From: Lachnospiraceae bacterium UBA3310
GTDB taxonomy: Bacteria > Bacillota > Clostridia > Lachnospirales > Lachnospiraceae
Direction of reading: 5' to 3'
Length of the DNA: 64,000 nt
Assembly: GCA_002361355.1 (NCBI GenBank)
Contig: DESQ01000017.1
Location: forward strand, 1 to 64,000
The notes under the pieces were generated by a model, which did not search any database, was not told where the DNA came from, and worked only from the letters and a program-made list of their open reading frames with translations. Below are positions 50,544-59,631 of the stretch, in pieces (the first letter of the stretch is position 1; the number at the start of each line of letters is the position of its first letter). The position numbers were made by a program, and so were the translations under genes.

Positions 50544-51461
50544 CTAATGTACACAATCACTTTTTATACATTCTAACAATACTTTTTCATACCTGTATTC
50601 AATAATTGATATAAAGAATCTCTTCTGTATTTCTGACAATATTGGTATCTCTTTTATCATTGTTTGTATTTTATCCATATTATTACCTATCTGAGGTGTC
50701 AATCTATAAACAGCCTCCAAACATTCCGGACATTCCCTACTTTCAATTATATGATATGGATTTATCCGTTTCCCATGTAGTTCAAATATACACCTACGTG
50801 CTTTATATGCCTCTGCTTCCATTCTATCAGCATCATTCATTACGATTCGCATCTTTTCATCATCCCATTTGCTATTTAAACAATTACCATTATCATAAAC
50901 AGGCGCAATATCCTTCGAACCATCTTTTCTTAAAATAATTCCCCAGTTGCTGTTATTACGATCTGTATTACCAATCAATGCATCCATTATAAACATATTC
51001 CAAAAATGCTCTTTTACTCCCGGAACATCTTGCAAAAATGGATGTTCCTGTATCGTCATCATAATTTCATACAGGTCTACCCCAACACCATTTGTCTCAT
51101 TCCCATTAGAATCTAAAAAATGGGGCTCAAAAGTGACTTTAATTTTGTCAAATTCATAAAGTTTGTCTCCATCTTCTAAAAAATCCTCACAAGCTACCAC
51201 GATTTTGTTACTTCTGACTCCCAAAATTGTATTGTGAACAGGCAAGCCAACCATCTTATATATCTTTGAGCCAATATATTCACAAACAGGACTATTTGAA
51301 TAACTCAAATTAATATTTTTCATCTGTTGTTCTTTTAAATTCCCCGGAAATTTCAAAAGATAATCTTTCCCATTATAAGTAATTCCCATTTTTCGACCGG
51401 CGGTTCCACCATACATTCTTTGATTTTGCTGAAAATCATTAAAATTAATTATTTCCATAAT
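50544..51461 (-). CDS. HipA-like Ser/Thr kinase
   Basis: The protein has 305 residues from ATG 51461 (MEIINFNDFQQNQRMYGGTA), with GGGGTGATATT. It has a compact HipA_C-type kinase fold: a Gly-rich loop GGTAGRKMG and the Lys in NGKDYLLKFPGN. The catalytic Asp lies in ALIGNTDRNNSNWGII, and the metal-binding Asp in IAPVYDNGNCLN, followed by segments of the kinase C-lobe. It lacks the N-terminal HipA_N lobe of classical HipA. Such single-domain kinases act in toxin-antitoxin or phage-defence loci by phosphorylating a partner or a translation factor. It is paired with the 71-residue gene. Confidence 0.8.
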   Translation of the reverse strand: MMEIINFNDFQQNQRMYGGTAGRKMGITYNGKDYLLKFPGNLKEQQMKNINLSYSNSPVCEYIGSKIYKMVGLPVHNTILGVRSNKIVVACEDFLEDGDKLYEFDKIKVTFEPHFLDSNGNETNGVGVDLYEIMMTIQEHPFLQDVPGVKEHFWNMFIMDALIGNTDRNNSNWGIILRKDGSKDIAPVYDNGNCLNSKWDDEKMRIVMNDADRMEAEAYKARRCIFELHGKRINPYHIIESRECPECLEAVYRLTPQIGNNMDKIQTMIKEIPILSEIQKRFFISIIEYRYEKVLLECIKSDCVH

Positions 51462-51619
51462 ATCACCCCATCTCACTTTTTTCTGCGTCTTTATAGTTTT
51501 CTTTTGAAGTTTTTCATTAACCTAAATTATTCGCGACGAAACCGTGAAAGCGACTGAAAGCCATGTAGTTAATATATTACAAAATATGTTTTTTCGTTGG
51601 TCCACAAAAAGGGGCTGTC

Positions 51620-53155
51620 TTATTCCAAACCAAGCCACACCTTCGTCGCCCTGGCTTTCACTTCTGCATCCGCGCTGCACATCATCTTTTTTAAATATCC
51701 TCGCTTTTCCTTTATCGGAAGCCACTCCAGACCATTCATTTTCTCCAGAAATACGATCTGCAGCTCCCGGCTCTCTTTCTCCGCCACGTCTACAATCTGC
51801 TTCTGGTATCCGCCAATCACATTTTCCGGCATGGTAAGCAGCCATCCAAACAGATACTTCGGGCACTTATCCTCCTTTATTTGTTCCAGTATTTCTCCTA
51901 TGCCTTGCGGATTCTCCTCCCAAAAGCTTTTAATGCCTTCGTATGCCACTCCGCTGATATCCGATGAGCGATGTCCGCCATATCGAATCAATTCCTGATA
52001 ATCCAGGCGCCGGTTATTGATCAACAGTTCCATAAATGCTCGATAAGGCAGATTGCCTCCCACATGGCATTCAGGACAAAAGCCACTTTCATCCAGATAT
52101 GCTCCGGCATCACAGTTGGTGCATTTTACTTTTCGCTGCAGCCATGTTTCAAACTGTTCTTTGCAGAAGGATAACAATTCTTCCTTCGCTTCCCCATCCA
52201 GATATCCCTGCTGTAGTCCCCATTTTATACAGATACAGGCATTTTGCACCAGCACAATGTTGTCATTCGAGACTCCCCACAGCATCGCTTCCATCCAGTC
52301 CTTTATGCGAAATTCGCCATATAATTGTGGAAAAATACGGTACAACCCGGCGCATACATCCAACCTCCCATGAAGCAGCCTATTCAAAATGATTTCTGCG
52401 GATTTATCTTTCCAGATATATTGTGCTATCATTCCGATGCGCTCTATGACATCTTCGTTCTCTGCATACAGCATCCTGAGCAATGCCTGTTTCGTTTCCT
52501 CTTTCCCATCTTGCTGCACCAGCATATTCATGCAGGGCAACGCGACGATTTCCGAATATGCCGCAATCCCCTTTAAAAGAGTTTCTTCATCGATTCCCTC
52601 TGCCGCTTTTGACCAGTCACTGCTCACAATGATGTCTCTGATATACTGATATAAGCGAAACTTCTGATTTTCCTGACGCTTCCGTTGCAAATAGGACAAC
52701 TCATTTTTGATCTGCCCGGCATCTACTCCCACGGCAACGCCGACTGCTCCTATGACATTCTTACAGTAAGGCTGTTTCAAATCCATACCAAACGCATACA
52801 GCTCCGGAATTGTGGTCTGCATATATTGTAATCCCTGCGCCAGTTTGGAGCACTCCAGACATTCTTCCGACTTTGCATCTTCCTGTTTTATGGGCATGTC
52901 CATGCCATGCATAGAACAGTGATTTCCATAATAGTATTTTACTGTTTCAATCACTTCACAGTCCTTTGGATTACGCTGCAGGTATTTGGCCGTCTCTTCC
53001 ATATTTTGATAGGAGCGCTGTTCAAATGCATGCTCCGCCCGCCCTTTATAATCCAGAAAATGCTGTCTTAATATACTCTGATCCATTTTCTCCCGCGGCA
53101 TGCAAAGGTATACGCCATAAGCCGCATCCGCGATCCGCCGTTTTGAGCTTTTCAT
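51620..53155 (-). CDS. 511-residue zinc-ribbon/HEAT-like partner of the NACHT protein
   Basis: The protein is helical throughout, with hints of HEAT-type repeats such as EETLLKGIAAYSEIVALPCM and AEIILNRLLHGRLDVCAGLY. A four-Cys zinc ribbon lies near residue 350 (CTNCDAGAYLDESGFCPEC). An N-terminal CLECSKLAQG adds a further Cys pair. There is no enzyme motif. It starts 4 bp after the stop of the SMEK-NACHT gene, so the two form one operon. The zinc ribbon suggests it may bind nucleic acid or the target. No named family is recognised. Confidence 0.8.
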   Translation of the reverse strand: MKSSKRRIADAAYGVYLCMPREKMDQSILRQHFLDYKGRAEHAFEQRSYQNMEETAKYLQRNPKDCEVIETVKYYYGNHCSMHGMDMPIKQEDAKSEECLECSKLAQGLQYMQTTIPELYAFGMDLKQPYCKNVIGAVGVAVGVDAGQIKNELSYLQRKRQENQKFRLYQYIRDIIVSSDWSKAAEGIDEETLLKGIAAYSEIVALPCMNMLVQQDGKEETKQALLRMLYAENEDVIERIGMIAQYIWKDKSAEIILNRLLHGRLDVCAGLYRIFPQLYGEFRIKDWMEAMLWGVSNDNIVLVQNACICIKWGLQQGYLDGEAKEELLSFCKEQFETWLQRKVKCTNCDAGAYLDESGFCPECHVGGNLPYRAFMELLINNRRLDYQELIRYGGHRSSDISGVAYEGIKSFWEENPQGIGEILEQIKEDKCPKYLFGWLLTMPENVIGGYQKQIVDVAEKESRELQIVFLEKMNGLEWLPIKEKRGYLKKMMCSADAEVKARATKVWLGLE

Positions 53156-53159
53156 AAGC

Positions 53160-55208
53160 TCAAGCAGATACTCTGTATCCCACGCGTATCAACGCACGCA
53201 TTCCCTGTATGGCAGACACCGCTCGTTTCACAAGCTCCTCATTATCTGATACGCCAAATCGTAAAAGGCTTTTGTAGATATTCTGTACCTCTGCCCCCGT
53301 CTGCCGATCTGCAAGCCCCTCTGCCGCCAGAAAAACTTCTCCTGTCGGCAGTTCCGCCGCTTCCTCGTGTTTACCTAAAGACGCCGCCAGAAATCCGCTG
53401 CCATCACAGGCCACAGCCATACGGATCGTCTCATGCCACTTTGCACTCCCGGCGCGCGCCAGTACCCATTTTTGTGCCTCGCCAGGCTCCATTTCACTGA
53501 TATACTTTCCGGTCAGATATTCTCCGATATTTAAGTGAAGGAAGCGGTACTGTATCCCGCTCTCCAGATAATTCTTCTCCAAAATCCCTCTTTCATCCCA
53601 GAATTCCAGGATATATTCTGCATTCTGCCGCGCCGCCAGTTTTGAACACTTCAACTCCCGCTGTAACCATGGCGTTACTGCGGAAAGAATCTTCTCTTTT
53701 TCCCATGCTCCCTCATGAACGCGATCCATGGCATTCGTCATGTAATATGCCACGGCTTCTATGCCGCACATAAGTTCCGCCTCGCTTATTTTCATTTCAT
53801 TCTGCCGGCTGGAACCCTGCAGCCATTCCTGCATCACGCGGCTATACAATTCTATCCGGCTGTTTCCAAAGTCAATTCGCTTGATGGAGAGCTGTAGCAA
53901 AAATCCCAGCAACAATGGGCTTTTGCTGACCAGTTCCACAATGTTCCGGTCTTTTGTGTGCTTCTCAAACCAGTCTGCGCACTGTCTGGCATCCTCCGGC
54001 ACAAGTTTTTCCAGCAGTTGCCCGACATAGTTTTTGCACTCCTCAAAATCCATAGGTAAAATTGCCATATGTCTAAAATCAGACAGCGCCGCTGCATCAT
54101 ACCCCAGCGGTCTGCTGGTGACTACCACCCTGACCCAGGGATGAGCCGCTGCCCAGCTTGCAATGTCTGCACCGATTTTTCTTCGTATGCTGCCACATTC
54201 ATCAAGACCATCCAGAAACAGATACCGCAGCCTGTACTCAAACTCCGCCTTGCTCACCTCAAATGACAAAGACGCCGTCATCGTCTCCCGCATTGCCTGA
54301 TCAAAGGTCTTCCCCTGTCCAAGCAGTCCCGCTACATCCATCAGCGACAGCCATATTAATTTTTGCTCTCGATGAACAGCTGTCTGAACCAGTTTTTTTA
54401 ACAGGGTACTTTTCCCTGCCCCCGGTCCTGCCAGAATTACCATATTTTCTGCGAAGGTCCAAATAGATTCAATATCAAACTTCCGTTCTGTCCGCCGTAT
54501 TTCTTCTTTATAGGGCATGCGCCCCGTTCCTTTTTCCTTCAGTTCCTGCAGTGCTTCCTCATCCATAAGCCTCAGCTGTATCCATGCCATTTCAATTGGA
54601 AGCTTCTTCGCCATACCTATAATGGAAATGCTGTCTGTGCAGGACGACAAATGTTTGCTGTAGGCTTCTTCCTTTTCAGCATTCCCGACCCCAAAAGTCC
54701 CTCCTTGAGATATCTCTCCTGCCAAAAATTCCGCAGCCTGTTTCAGATCCTCTAATTCCAGTGTCTGACATTTTTCTATGATATCCCCAAAATCCAGAAT
54801 GTCCTTCTCCGCATCAAAATCCAAGAGAGTCTGTCCGTTCTGTGTCACAGTATACTTTTTCTGCTTCCTGCCCAAAACAAAAAATATTAAATGCGGAAAC
54901 TCTTCATAAACCTTTTTCCCGATCATAGTCTGAATCGTATCATTAAGCTTGGTGCTTCCCTTTTCGGCTGTCACCTGTACCCCGATTCCACGCCCTCTGT
55001 CTCCCAAATCGATTCCCGGAAAATTCTTTTTCTCTTCATTCAGGTTTGCCAGATGAAATCCGTAGCACCGATTGAGCAGCCCCTTTGCGATTTCCTCCCA
55101 GTAATGGACGTCATCATAAATTCCCAGCCTGCACTGATATTCAATTTCGGTCTGTGCAATTACCAATTCCCGGATAATATGATCTATGTACGCTTTTCTG
55201 ACGGTCAT
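53160..55208 (-). CDS. SMEK-NACHT NTPase, defence-type
   Basis: The protein has 682 residues. Residues 1-150 match the SMEK-type N-terminal domain with a restriction-endonuclease-like outline: GIDLGDRGRGIGVQVTAEKG has Asp67 and a Q-x-T strand, and SMEK domains are nuclease-like. The NACHT NTPase follows. Walker A is LAGPGAGKSTLL (about 259-270), Walker B is LFLDGLDECG (330-339), and sensor-like VVVTSRPLGYD comes next. A winged-helix/helical C-terminal part includes RFLHLNIGEYLTGKYI. Such NLR-like proteins detect phage proteins and activate a nuclease. It is cotranscribed with the 511-residue partner within the repeat-bracketed module. Confidence 0.85.
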   Translation of the reverse strand: MTVRKAYIDHIIRELVIAQTEIEYQCRLGIYDDVHYWEEIAKGLLNRCYGFHLANLNEEKKNFPGIDLGDRGRGIGVQVTAEKGSTKLNDTIQTMIGKKVYEEFPHLIFFVLGRKQKKYTVTQNGQTLLDFDAEKDILDFGDIIEKCQTLELEDLKQAAEFLAGEISQGGTFGVGNAEKEEAYSKHLSSCTDSISIIGMAKKLPIEMAWIQLRLMDEEALQELKEKGTGRMPYKEEIRRTERKFDIESIWTFAENMVILAGPGAGKSTLLKKLVQTAVHREQKLIWLSLMDVAGLLGQGKTFDQAMRETMTASLSFEVSKAEFEYRLRYLFLDGLDECGSIRRKIGADIASWAAAHPWVRVVVTSRPLGYDAAALSDFRHMAILPMDFEECKNYVGQLLEKLVPEDARQCADWFEKHTKDRNIVELVSKSPLLLGFLLQLSIKRIDFGNSRIELYSRVMQEWLQGSSRQNEMKISEAELMCGIEAVAYYMTNAMDRVHEGAWEKEKILSAVTPWLQRELKCSKLAARQNAEYILEFWDERGILEKNYLESGIQYRFLHLNIGEYLTGKYISEMEPGEAQKWVLARAGSAKWHETIRMAVACDGSGFLAASLGKHEEAAELPTGEVFLAAEGLADRQTGAEVQNIYKSLLRFGVSDNEELVKRAVSAIQGMRALIRVGYRVSA

Positions 55209-56095
55209 AAGATATCCCCATTCATCCTTTACACTTCTTTATCATCCTGAGTTCTTTAAAGCTCATTTAATCCACCCTTAAAAGTCCGTCCCTGTGAAGA
55301 ATAGTATAACACATAATTTTACATTTGACGTTTTCAAATTAGCAACCCCCAGTTTGTCGTTTTCTTCCTGTTCACAAATGTAATTTTGAATTGTCTCTAA
55401 CCTCCGACCCTGAATCTCCGGCAGGCTGTTCGGCGCTTTCCACAGACGGCAGAAACTTCCATATATTGTCCCGCCGCAAAATAAAGTACCTGTCTACCGC
55501 AGCTTTACCAAAGATTAGATTCGCAAAGTGAAAATAACAGTTACTCAAGTGCGCCGTTTCTTACTGCACGCTTTTTTCGTTATAGAATACAGGCCGCAAA
55601 AAGGGCAGCTGTGGGTGCAGCCTTGTTACCTTTTCTGATTGAAAACCGGGAGTGGTTCCTACTCCATAAGAAGCAGTGGCTCGGCCCCCTGCATAACATG
55701 GAACTTTGTACGCCTGATTTCGTAAAGGAATTACAGACAGAGTCTTATTCCCAATTTCAGGATGCCTTCTTACGCCTGACTACATACAGCTTCCTCCATA
55801 ATTCCTTTTTCCGATAGTATATCGCATGTTCTACTTTTCAGAAAAGTTTGTTACGTAGTGGAGCTGCGGGGAATGTATCTTAAGAAATTCAATTTCCTTG
55901 GCCATTTCAATTTCTTTCACAAATTCCATTTTCGATCCACATATTTTATGGAAATTAAAATTAAGTTTGTTGTATCATATTTCGTTCAAAAACGTCACTA
56001 ATTTTATAATTATTTACTAACTCCAAATTCTCCAAGATTTCATTTCTCGAATTAATGATAAGCTCATTAATTAGAAACAGAATCCATTTCTAACA
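55209..56095. other. Right edge of the module, gene remnants only
   Basis: The stretch has a short open frame (55611-55817, 68 residues) without a plausible start and ending in a stop. It may be the 3' remnant of a gene (KKQWLGPLHNMELCTPDFVK, SYSQFQDAFLRLTTYSFLHN). On the minus strand 55360-55500 shows scattered coding-like pieces. No promoter or complete gene is seen. It looks like decayed mobile or gene debris between the module and the S8 gene. Confidence 0.4.
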
Positions 56096-56143
56096 AATAA
56101 GCACTTTATTCGACACCATACATCACAAAATAAAGTGCTTATT
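56096..56143 (-). terminator. Hairpin after the S8 protease gene
   Basis: The arms AATAAGCACTTTATT (56096-56110) and AATAAAGTGCTTATT (56129-56143) are perfectly complementary over 15 bp with an 18-nt loop. It lies 22 bp after the S8 stop. It has no long T-run, so its role as terminator is probable, not certain. It is outside the 48-bp repeat and not duplicated. Confidence 0.55.
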
Positions 56144-56159
56144 CTCCCATAAACTTTCT

Positions 56160-56207
56160 CAGTTCTACCCCGGCAGGCTATTCTCGACACACAGCGCTCC
56201 ATACCCC
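56160..56207. repeat. 48-bp direct repeat, right copy (3' end of S8 gene)
   Basis: Identical to 50003-50050. It contains the S8 stop codon (56165-56167) and the codons for GYGALCVENSLPG. The next base outside differs (A versus G). Confidence 0.95.
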
Positions 56208-57958
56208 ACCTTCGAATCCGGATACTCCGCCACACCCCGGATCGGCTGCGCCCCCTTCCTTAAGTACGCTTTTACCTTCTCCCCGTACAGATAGGGATCG
56301 TTCCCCATCACGATTCCCCACTGCATCAGCAGGGCAGCCGCCCCCGTCACGAAAGGTGCGGCAAAGGAAGTCCCGGTGACGGGCGAATAACCGCCGTCTC
56401 TGTCCGGCGCAATGACGCCCACACCAGGCGCAACCAGATCCGGTTTCACGTAGGTGTCCGAAGTACGGCTGCCCACCTGCTCCTGATAAAGATAACCCCT
56501 GCCCGAAAAATCCGCATAAGCCTCATACACCGGATCATATGCCCCCACGGTAATTACATTGCCGGCAGTGGAGGGAATCGTGAGCGTCACATCCGGCGTC
56601 GTTCTGACAAAGCGGGTGTTAGCGCTGCGCACGGAGGAAGAGGGAAGATAAAAGGTATAATTTCCAGTAGTGATCCGCAGGGGCCTGAGCAGAAAAGTCC
56701 ATACGCCCTGATTCAGGTACAAACCTCCTGCTGCTGGCAGGAAATCGAAGTAGATCTCCTGAGATGTCATATAAGGCGCCGGTTCACCATTGTAAAGCAG
56801 AATATGTGTCTGTTGCAGACGATAAACCTGTTTACCCGGTCGGTCAGTATCCACCTGAAAAGTTTCCCCGGAAGGCGACACCAATGTCACCAGAAAACGG
56901 TCTGTATATTCCTTCCACAACTGCACATTTAATCCTCTTTCATAGGCTCCTACCGTCATTTCCACCCGAATATCCCCATCTGCGACATCTACGTCAGTTT
57001 GATTGACCAAATTGGTTAATCTATAGTTCCCGCCTCTCTCCAAACGTGCACTGCCTCCCACATGCCCGCCCGAAGCTCCCTCGTTTCCACTGCCCACACA
57101 AATAACGCTTCTGCCGATCTCAGAGACATTATTGATAAAGCGCTCCAACAGAGATGTCCCGTTATGTGCGCCGTAAGTATTTCCGAAACTTAGATTTATG
57201 GCCACAGGCATTCCCAGCTCCAATGACTTGTTAACCACATAAGTCAATGCGCGCATCAGCTCGGTGGTTCTGGGAAAGGCATTCTCTCTTGGCGTTCCGA
57301 GCCGCACAACGATAAGACTGCTCTCTCTGGCAGTGCCTGCATAAGCCGTTCCCCGGTCACCGCCATTCCCCGCGGCGATTCCGGCTACCGCCGTCCCGTG
57401 CCCGCTGGTGTCAATACTAGGCACAAGCTGCTGCGCCGATACCCTGTTTCCCGTCGCAAGCGCATCATTGATCTGCTCTGCATTAAATTCCCTGTCCAGT
57501 ACCTGATCCCACAGATACAGGATTCTGGTCGTGCCGTCTGCATTGCGAAAATCCCGGTTGTAGTAACTGATACCGGAATCTATAACCGCCACAAGCACGC
57601 CTCTGCCTGTCAACTCCTGAAAAATCTGACTGCCCGGCGCATAACAGGACGCCGTATTGCCGGACAAATCAGAGAAAAAAAGTCTCTTGGGTTTCTCCAC
57701 ATACTCGATCTCCTCCACTCTGGCAAGCAGTTCCATCTTAGACTCCGGCACTGTCAAAATCGCGTATCCCGCGATCATCTCTTCCACCACAATACCCTGG
57801 CTTGTCAGTTGCTGCAAAGAATTATGATATTTGACGATCACCTCCCATGTTCTCTCCTGCTCGTCATAGCCCACATTCAGCTCCAAAGAACGCTCCCTCT
57901 CCTCCTCCGGCGTCTGCAGCGCCAGATTCAGCAAGTTCTCATTTTTCTGTGAATCCAT
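56165..57958 (-). CDS. S8-family subtilisin-like protease (Csp-like)
   Basis: The protein has 597 residues. The catalytic triad is intact: Asp127 in VAVIDSGISYY, His187 in DTSGHGTAVAG and Ser531 in VTGTSFAAP. A long insert (about 310-480) is a jelly-roll-like domain, as in CspB-type germination proteases of clostridia. The N-terminal about 95 residues may be a propeptide. No signal peptide. The 3' end is duplicated 6.1 kb away as part of the module's bracket. A role in spore germination is possible but no other germination gene is near. Confidence 0.88.
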   Translation of the reverse strand: MDSQKNENLLNLALQTPEEERERSLELNVGYDEQERTWEVIVKYHNSLQQLTSQGIVVEEMIAGYAILTVPESKMELLARVEEIEYVEKPKRLFFSDLSGNTASCYAPGSQIFQELTGRGVLVAVIDSGISYYNRDFRNADGTTRILYLWDQVLDREFNAEQINDALATGNRVSAQQLVPSIDTSGHGTAVAGIAAGNGGDRGTAYAGTARESSLIVVRLGTPRENAFPRTTELMRALTYVVNKSLELGMPVAINLSFGNTYGAHNGTSLLERFINNVSEIGRSVICVGSGNEGASGGHVGGSARLERGGNYRLTNLVNQTDVDVADGDIRVEMTVGAYERGLNVQLWKEYTDRFLVTLVSPSGETFQVDTDRPGKQVYRLQQTHILLYNGEPAPYMTSQEIYFDFLPAAGGLYLNQGVWTFLLRPLRITTGNYTFYLPSSSVRSANTRFVRTTPDVTLTIPSTAGNVITVGAYDPVYEAYADFSGRGYLYQEQVGSRTSDTYVKPDLVAPGVGVIAPDRDGGYSPVTGTSFAAPFVTGAAALLMQWGIVMGNDPYLYGEKVKAYLRKGAQPIRGVAEYPDSKVGYGALCVENSLPG

Positions 57959-58163
57959 CTTTTCCCTGTTCTTTCCGCGCTATTACCTGCTAAAATAGTT
58001 TTATTATTATATTATTATTTCCGTAAAAATTTGACCGTTTTACTTCCTTGTGCTAATATATTTTTAACTTTCCGACATTTCACAAATTGTCCAAAATGAG
58101 ATCCGGCCTGAAACATCTCTTTATTTCCCCATCAGGCACCGGCCACACAAAAGAGGAGCACCC
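57959..58163. other. Divergent intergenic region of S8 protease and AraC regulator
   Basis: A 205-bp AT-rich gap between divergent genes. Two TTATTATTATATTATTATTT-like A/T tracts lie near 58000. No operator dyad was noticed. Confidence 0.35.
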
Positions 58164-59192
58164 ATGAGTACCACACAAACCAATATATCTGCAACAACGA
58201 TACCCGCAGAAACCCTATCTACGAAAACGATATCTACAGAAATTTCCGACGATCCCACTCTGGAAACCTATGAGAATCTTTATTCTAAAAAGGGATACGG
58301 AACGTTGGACTATCCGGTCAACGCCCGTTGTCTGGATCTTCGCAAATCTTATATGAACTGGATCCGCTGGCATTGGCATGAAGAGATGGAAATTCTGATT
58401 GTCGATCAGGGCATGGCGGAAGTTTCCACAGACGACACCTCCTATCTCATCAAACCGGGACAGGGCCTTATCATTAACCAGAATGTCATGCATTGTATCC
58501 ATGCCCATAACCAGAAAAGCTGTACCTTTCATTCTCTTATCTTTCACCCGGATTTTATTTTTGGCCATAAAAGTAATTATCTGCAGACGGAGTATCTGCT
58601 GCCGATGCAGGATTATCACCTTTTCAAAGCCTTTTTTCTGGACGAGAGCGCGCCCTGGCATGAACGTATGCTGCAAACCTTAAAAGATGTAATAGACATA
58701 AATCTGGCTCAAAATTTCGGGTATGAAATTGCCACCAAGGGATATTTGTGCCATTTCTGGGTGGAACTTCTTCGCCAGCTTCCCCACATGGACACCCCCG
58801 CAGTTTCCCGTATATCGCCGGACGAACAGCGTGTCAAGGAGGCAATGCTGTTCATCCGGACACACTATGCAGAGCCGTTGACGCTGCAGGACATCGCCGA
58901 CAGTATCCATGTCAGCAAAAGCGAATGCTGCCGCTGTTTCTCGAGAACCCTGCAGATGAGTCCTTTTGAATATTTAATGAAATATCGAATCTATGAATCC
59001 ACAAAAAAACTGATGAATTCCGGCCAGGACTTCGGTTCTATCGCTGAACTTGCCAGTTCTGTGGGCTTCAATAATACCAGCTACTTTAACAAGCTCTTTA
59101 AAAAATTTCTGGGCTGCACGCCCACCTATTACAGGTCGCATAAGGTTCTCCATCTGGAGTCAGAACAGGGGCAATTTTCCTATTTCCTGTAA
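58164..59192 (+). CDS. AraC-family regulator with cupin sensor domain
   Basis: The protein has 342 residues. The cupin-like sensor (about 60-190) has WHWHEEMEILIVDQGMAEVS. The C-terminal AraC HTH pair covers about 235-340: PLTLQDIADSIHVSKSECCR, then SIAELASSVGFNNTSYFNKL and the signature FKKFLGCTPTYYRS. RBS GAGGAG precedes ATG 58164. Such proteins usually control sugar use or stress genes nearby or at a distance. It is divergent to the S8 gene, with no obvious sugar gene near. Confidence 0.9.
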   Translation: MSTTQTNISATTIPAETLSTKTISTEISDDPTLETYENLYSKKGYGTLDYPVNARCLDLRKSYMNWIRWHWHEEMEILIVDQGMAEVSTDDTSYLIKPGQGLIINQNVMHCIHAHNQKSCTFHSLIFHPDFIFGHKSNYLQTEYLLPMQDYHLFKAFFLDESAPWHERMLQTLKDVIDINLAQNFGYEIATKGYLCHFWVELLRQLPHMDTPAVSRISPDEQRVKEAMLFIRTHYAEPLTLQDIADSIHVSKSECCRCFSRTLQMSPFEYLMKYRIYESTKKLMNSGQDFGSIAELASSVGFNNTSYFNKLFKKFLGCTPTYYRSHKVLHLESEQGQFSYFL

Positions 59193-59230
59193 CCCCTGCG
59201 TATTTCGTATAATGATCCGTATATCCCCGA

Positions 59231-59259
59231 AACAGCCGTGCACTTCTGACGGCTGTTTT
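59231..59259 (+). terminator. Terminator of the AraC-family gene
   Basis: AACAGCCGT-GCACTTCTG-ACGGCTGTT followed by TT forms a perfect 9-bp stem, 38 bp after the AraC stop. Confidence 0.75.
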
Positions 59260-59418
59260 CTATGCGCCCACCTGCAAACTTTATTGTATATATGTAATAT
59301 ATATTTTTCTTATGTAAAATATACTTGACATCCATTTCAGGGCGTGCTATTTTATTATCTAAAGACAAACACAAGGCGCTGTCTGCGAAAAACTGTAGAA
59401 AGGAGACTGGCGGATTTT

Positions 59419-59631
59419 ATGAAAAATCTGAAAGTAAAACTGGCCCGCATGGAAAAGGATATGTCCCAGACCGAGCTGGCCAGACGGATTGGCGTCACCA
59501 GACAGACCATCGGCATGGTGGAATCCGGAGATTACAACCCGACTTTAAATCTGTGTATTCAGATCTGTAAAGAACTTGGCAAAACATTAAATGATTTATT
59601 CTGGGAGGATAACGACAATGAAATGGTTTAA
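59419..59631 (+). CDS. Small XRE-family HTH regulator
   Basis: The protein has 70 residues starting at ATG 59419 (MKNLKVKLARMEKDMSQTEL). The frame is open to 59344 but the short form is the family length. The HTH is LARRIGVTRQTIGMVESGDY, and it ends with KTLNDLFWED. It overlaps the DUF6773 gene by 14 bp. Such pairs of a small HTH and a membrane protein often form a sensing unit in which the membrane protein holds the regulator. Confidence 0.85.
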   Translation: MKNLKVKLARMEKDMSQTELARRIGVTRQTIGMVESGDYNPTLNLCIQICKELGKTLNDLFWEDNDNEMV

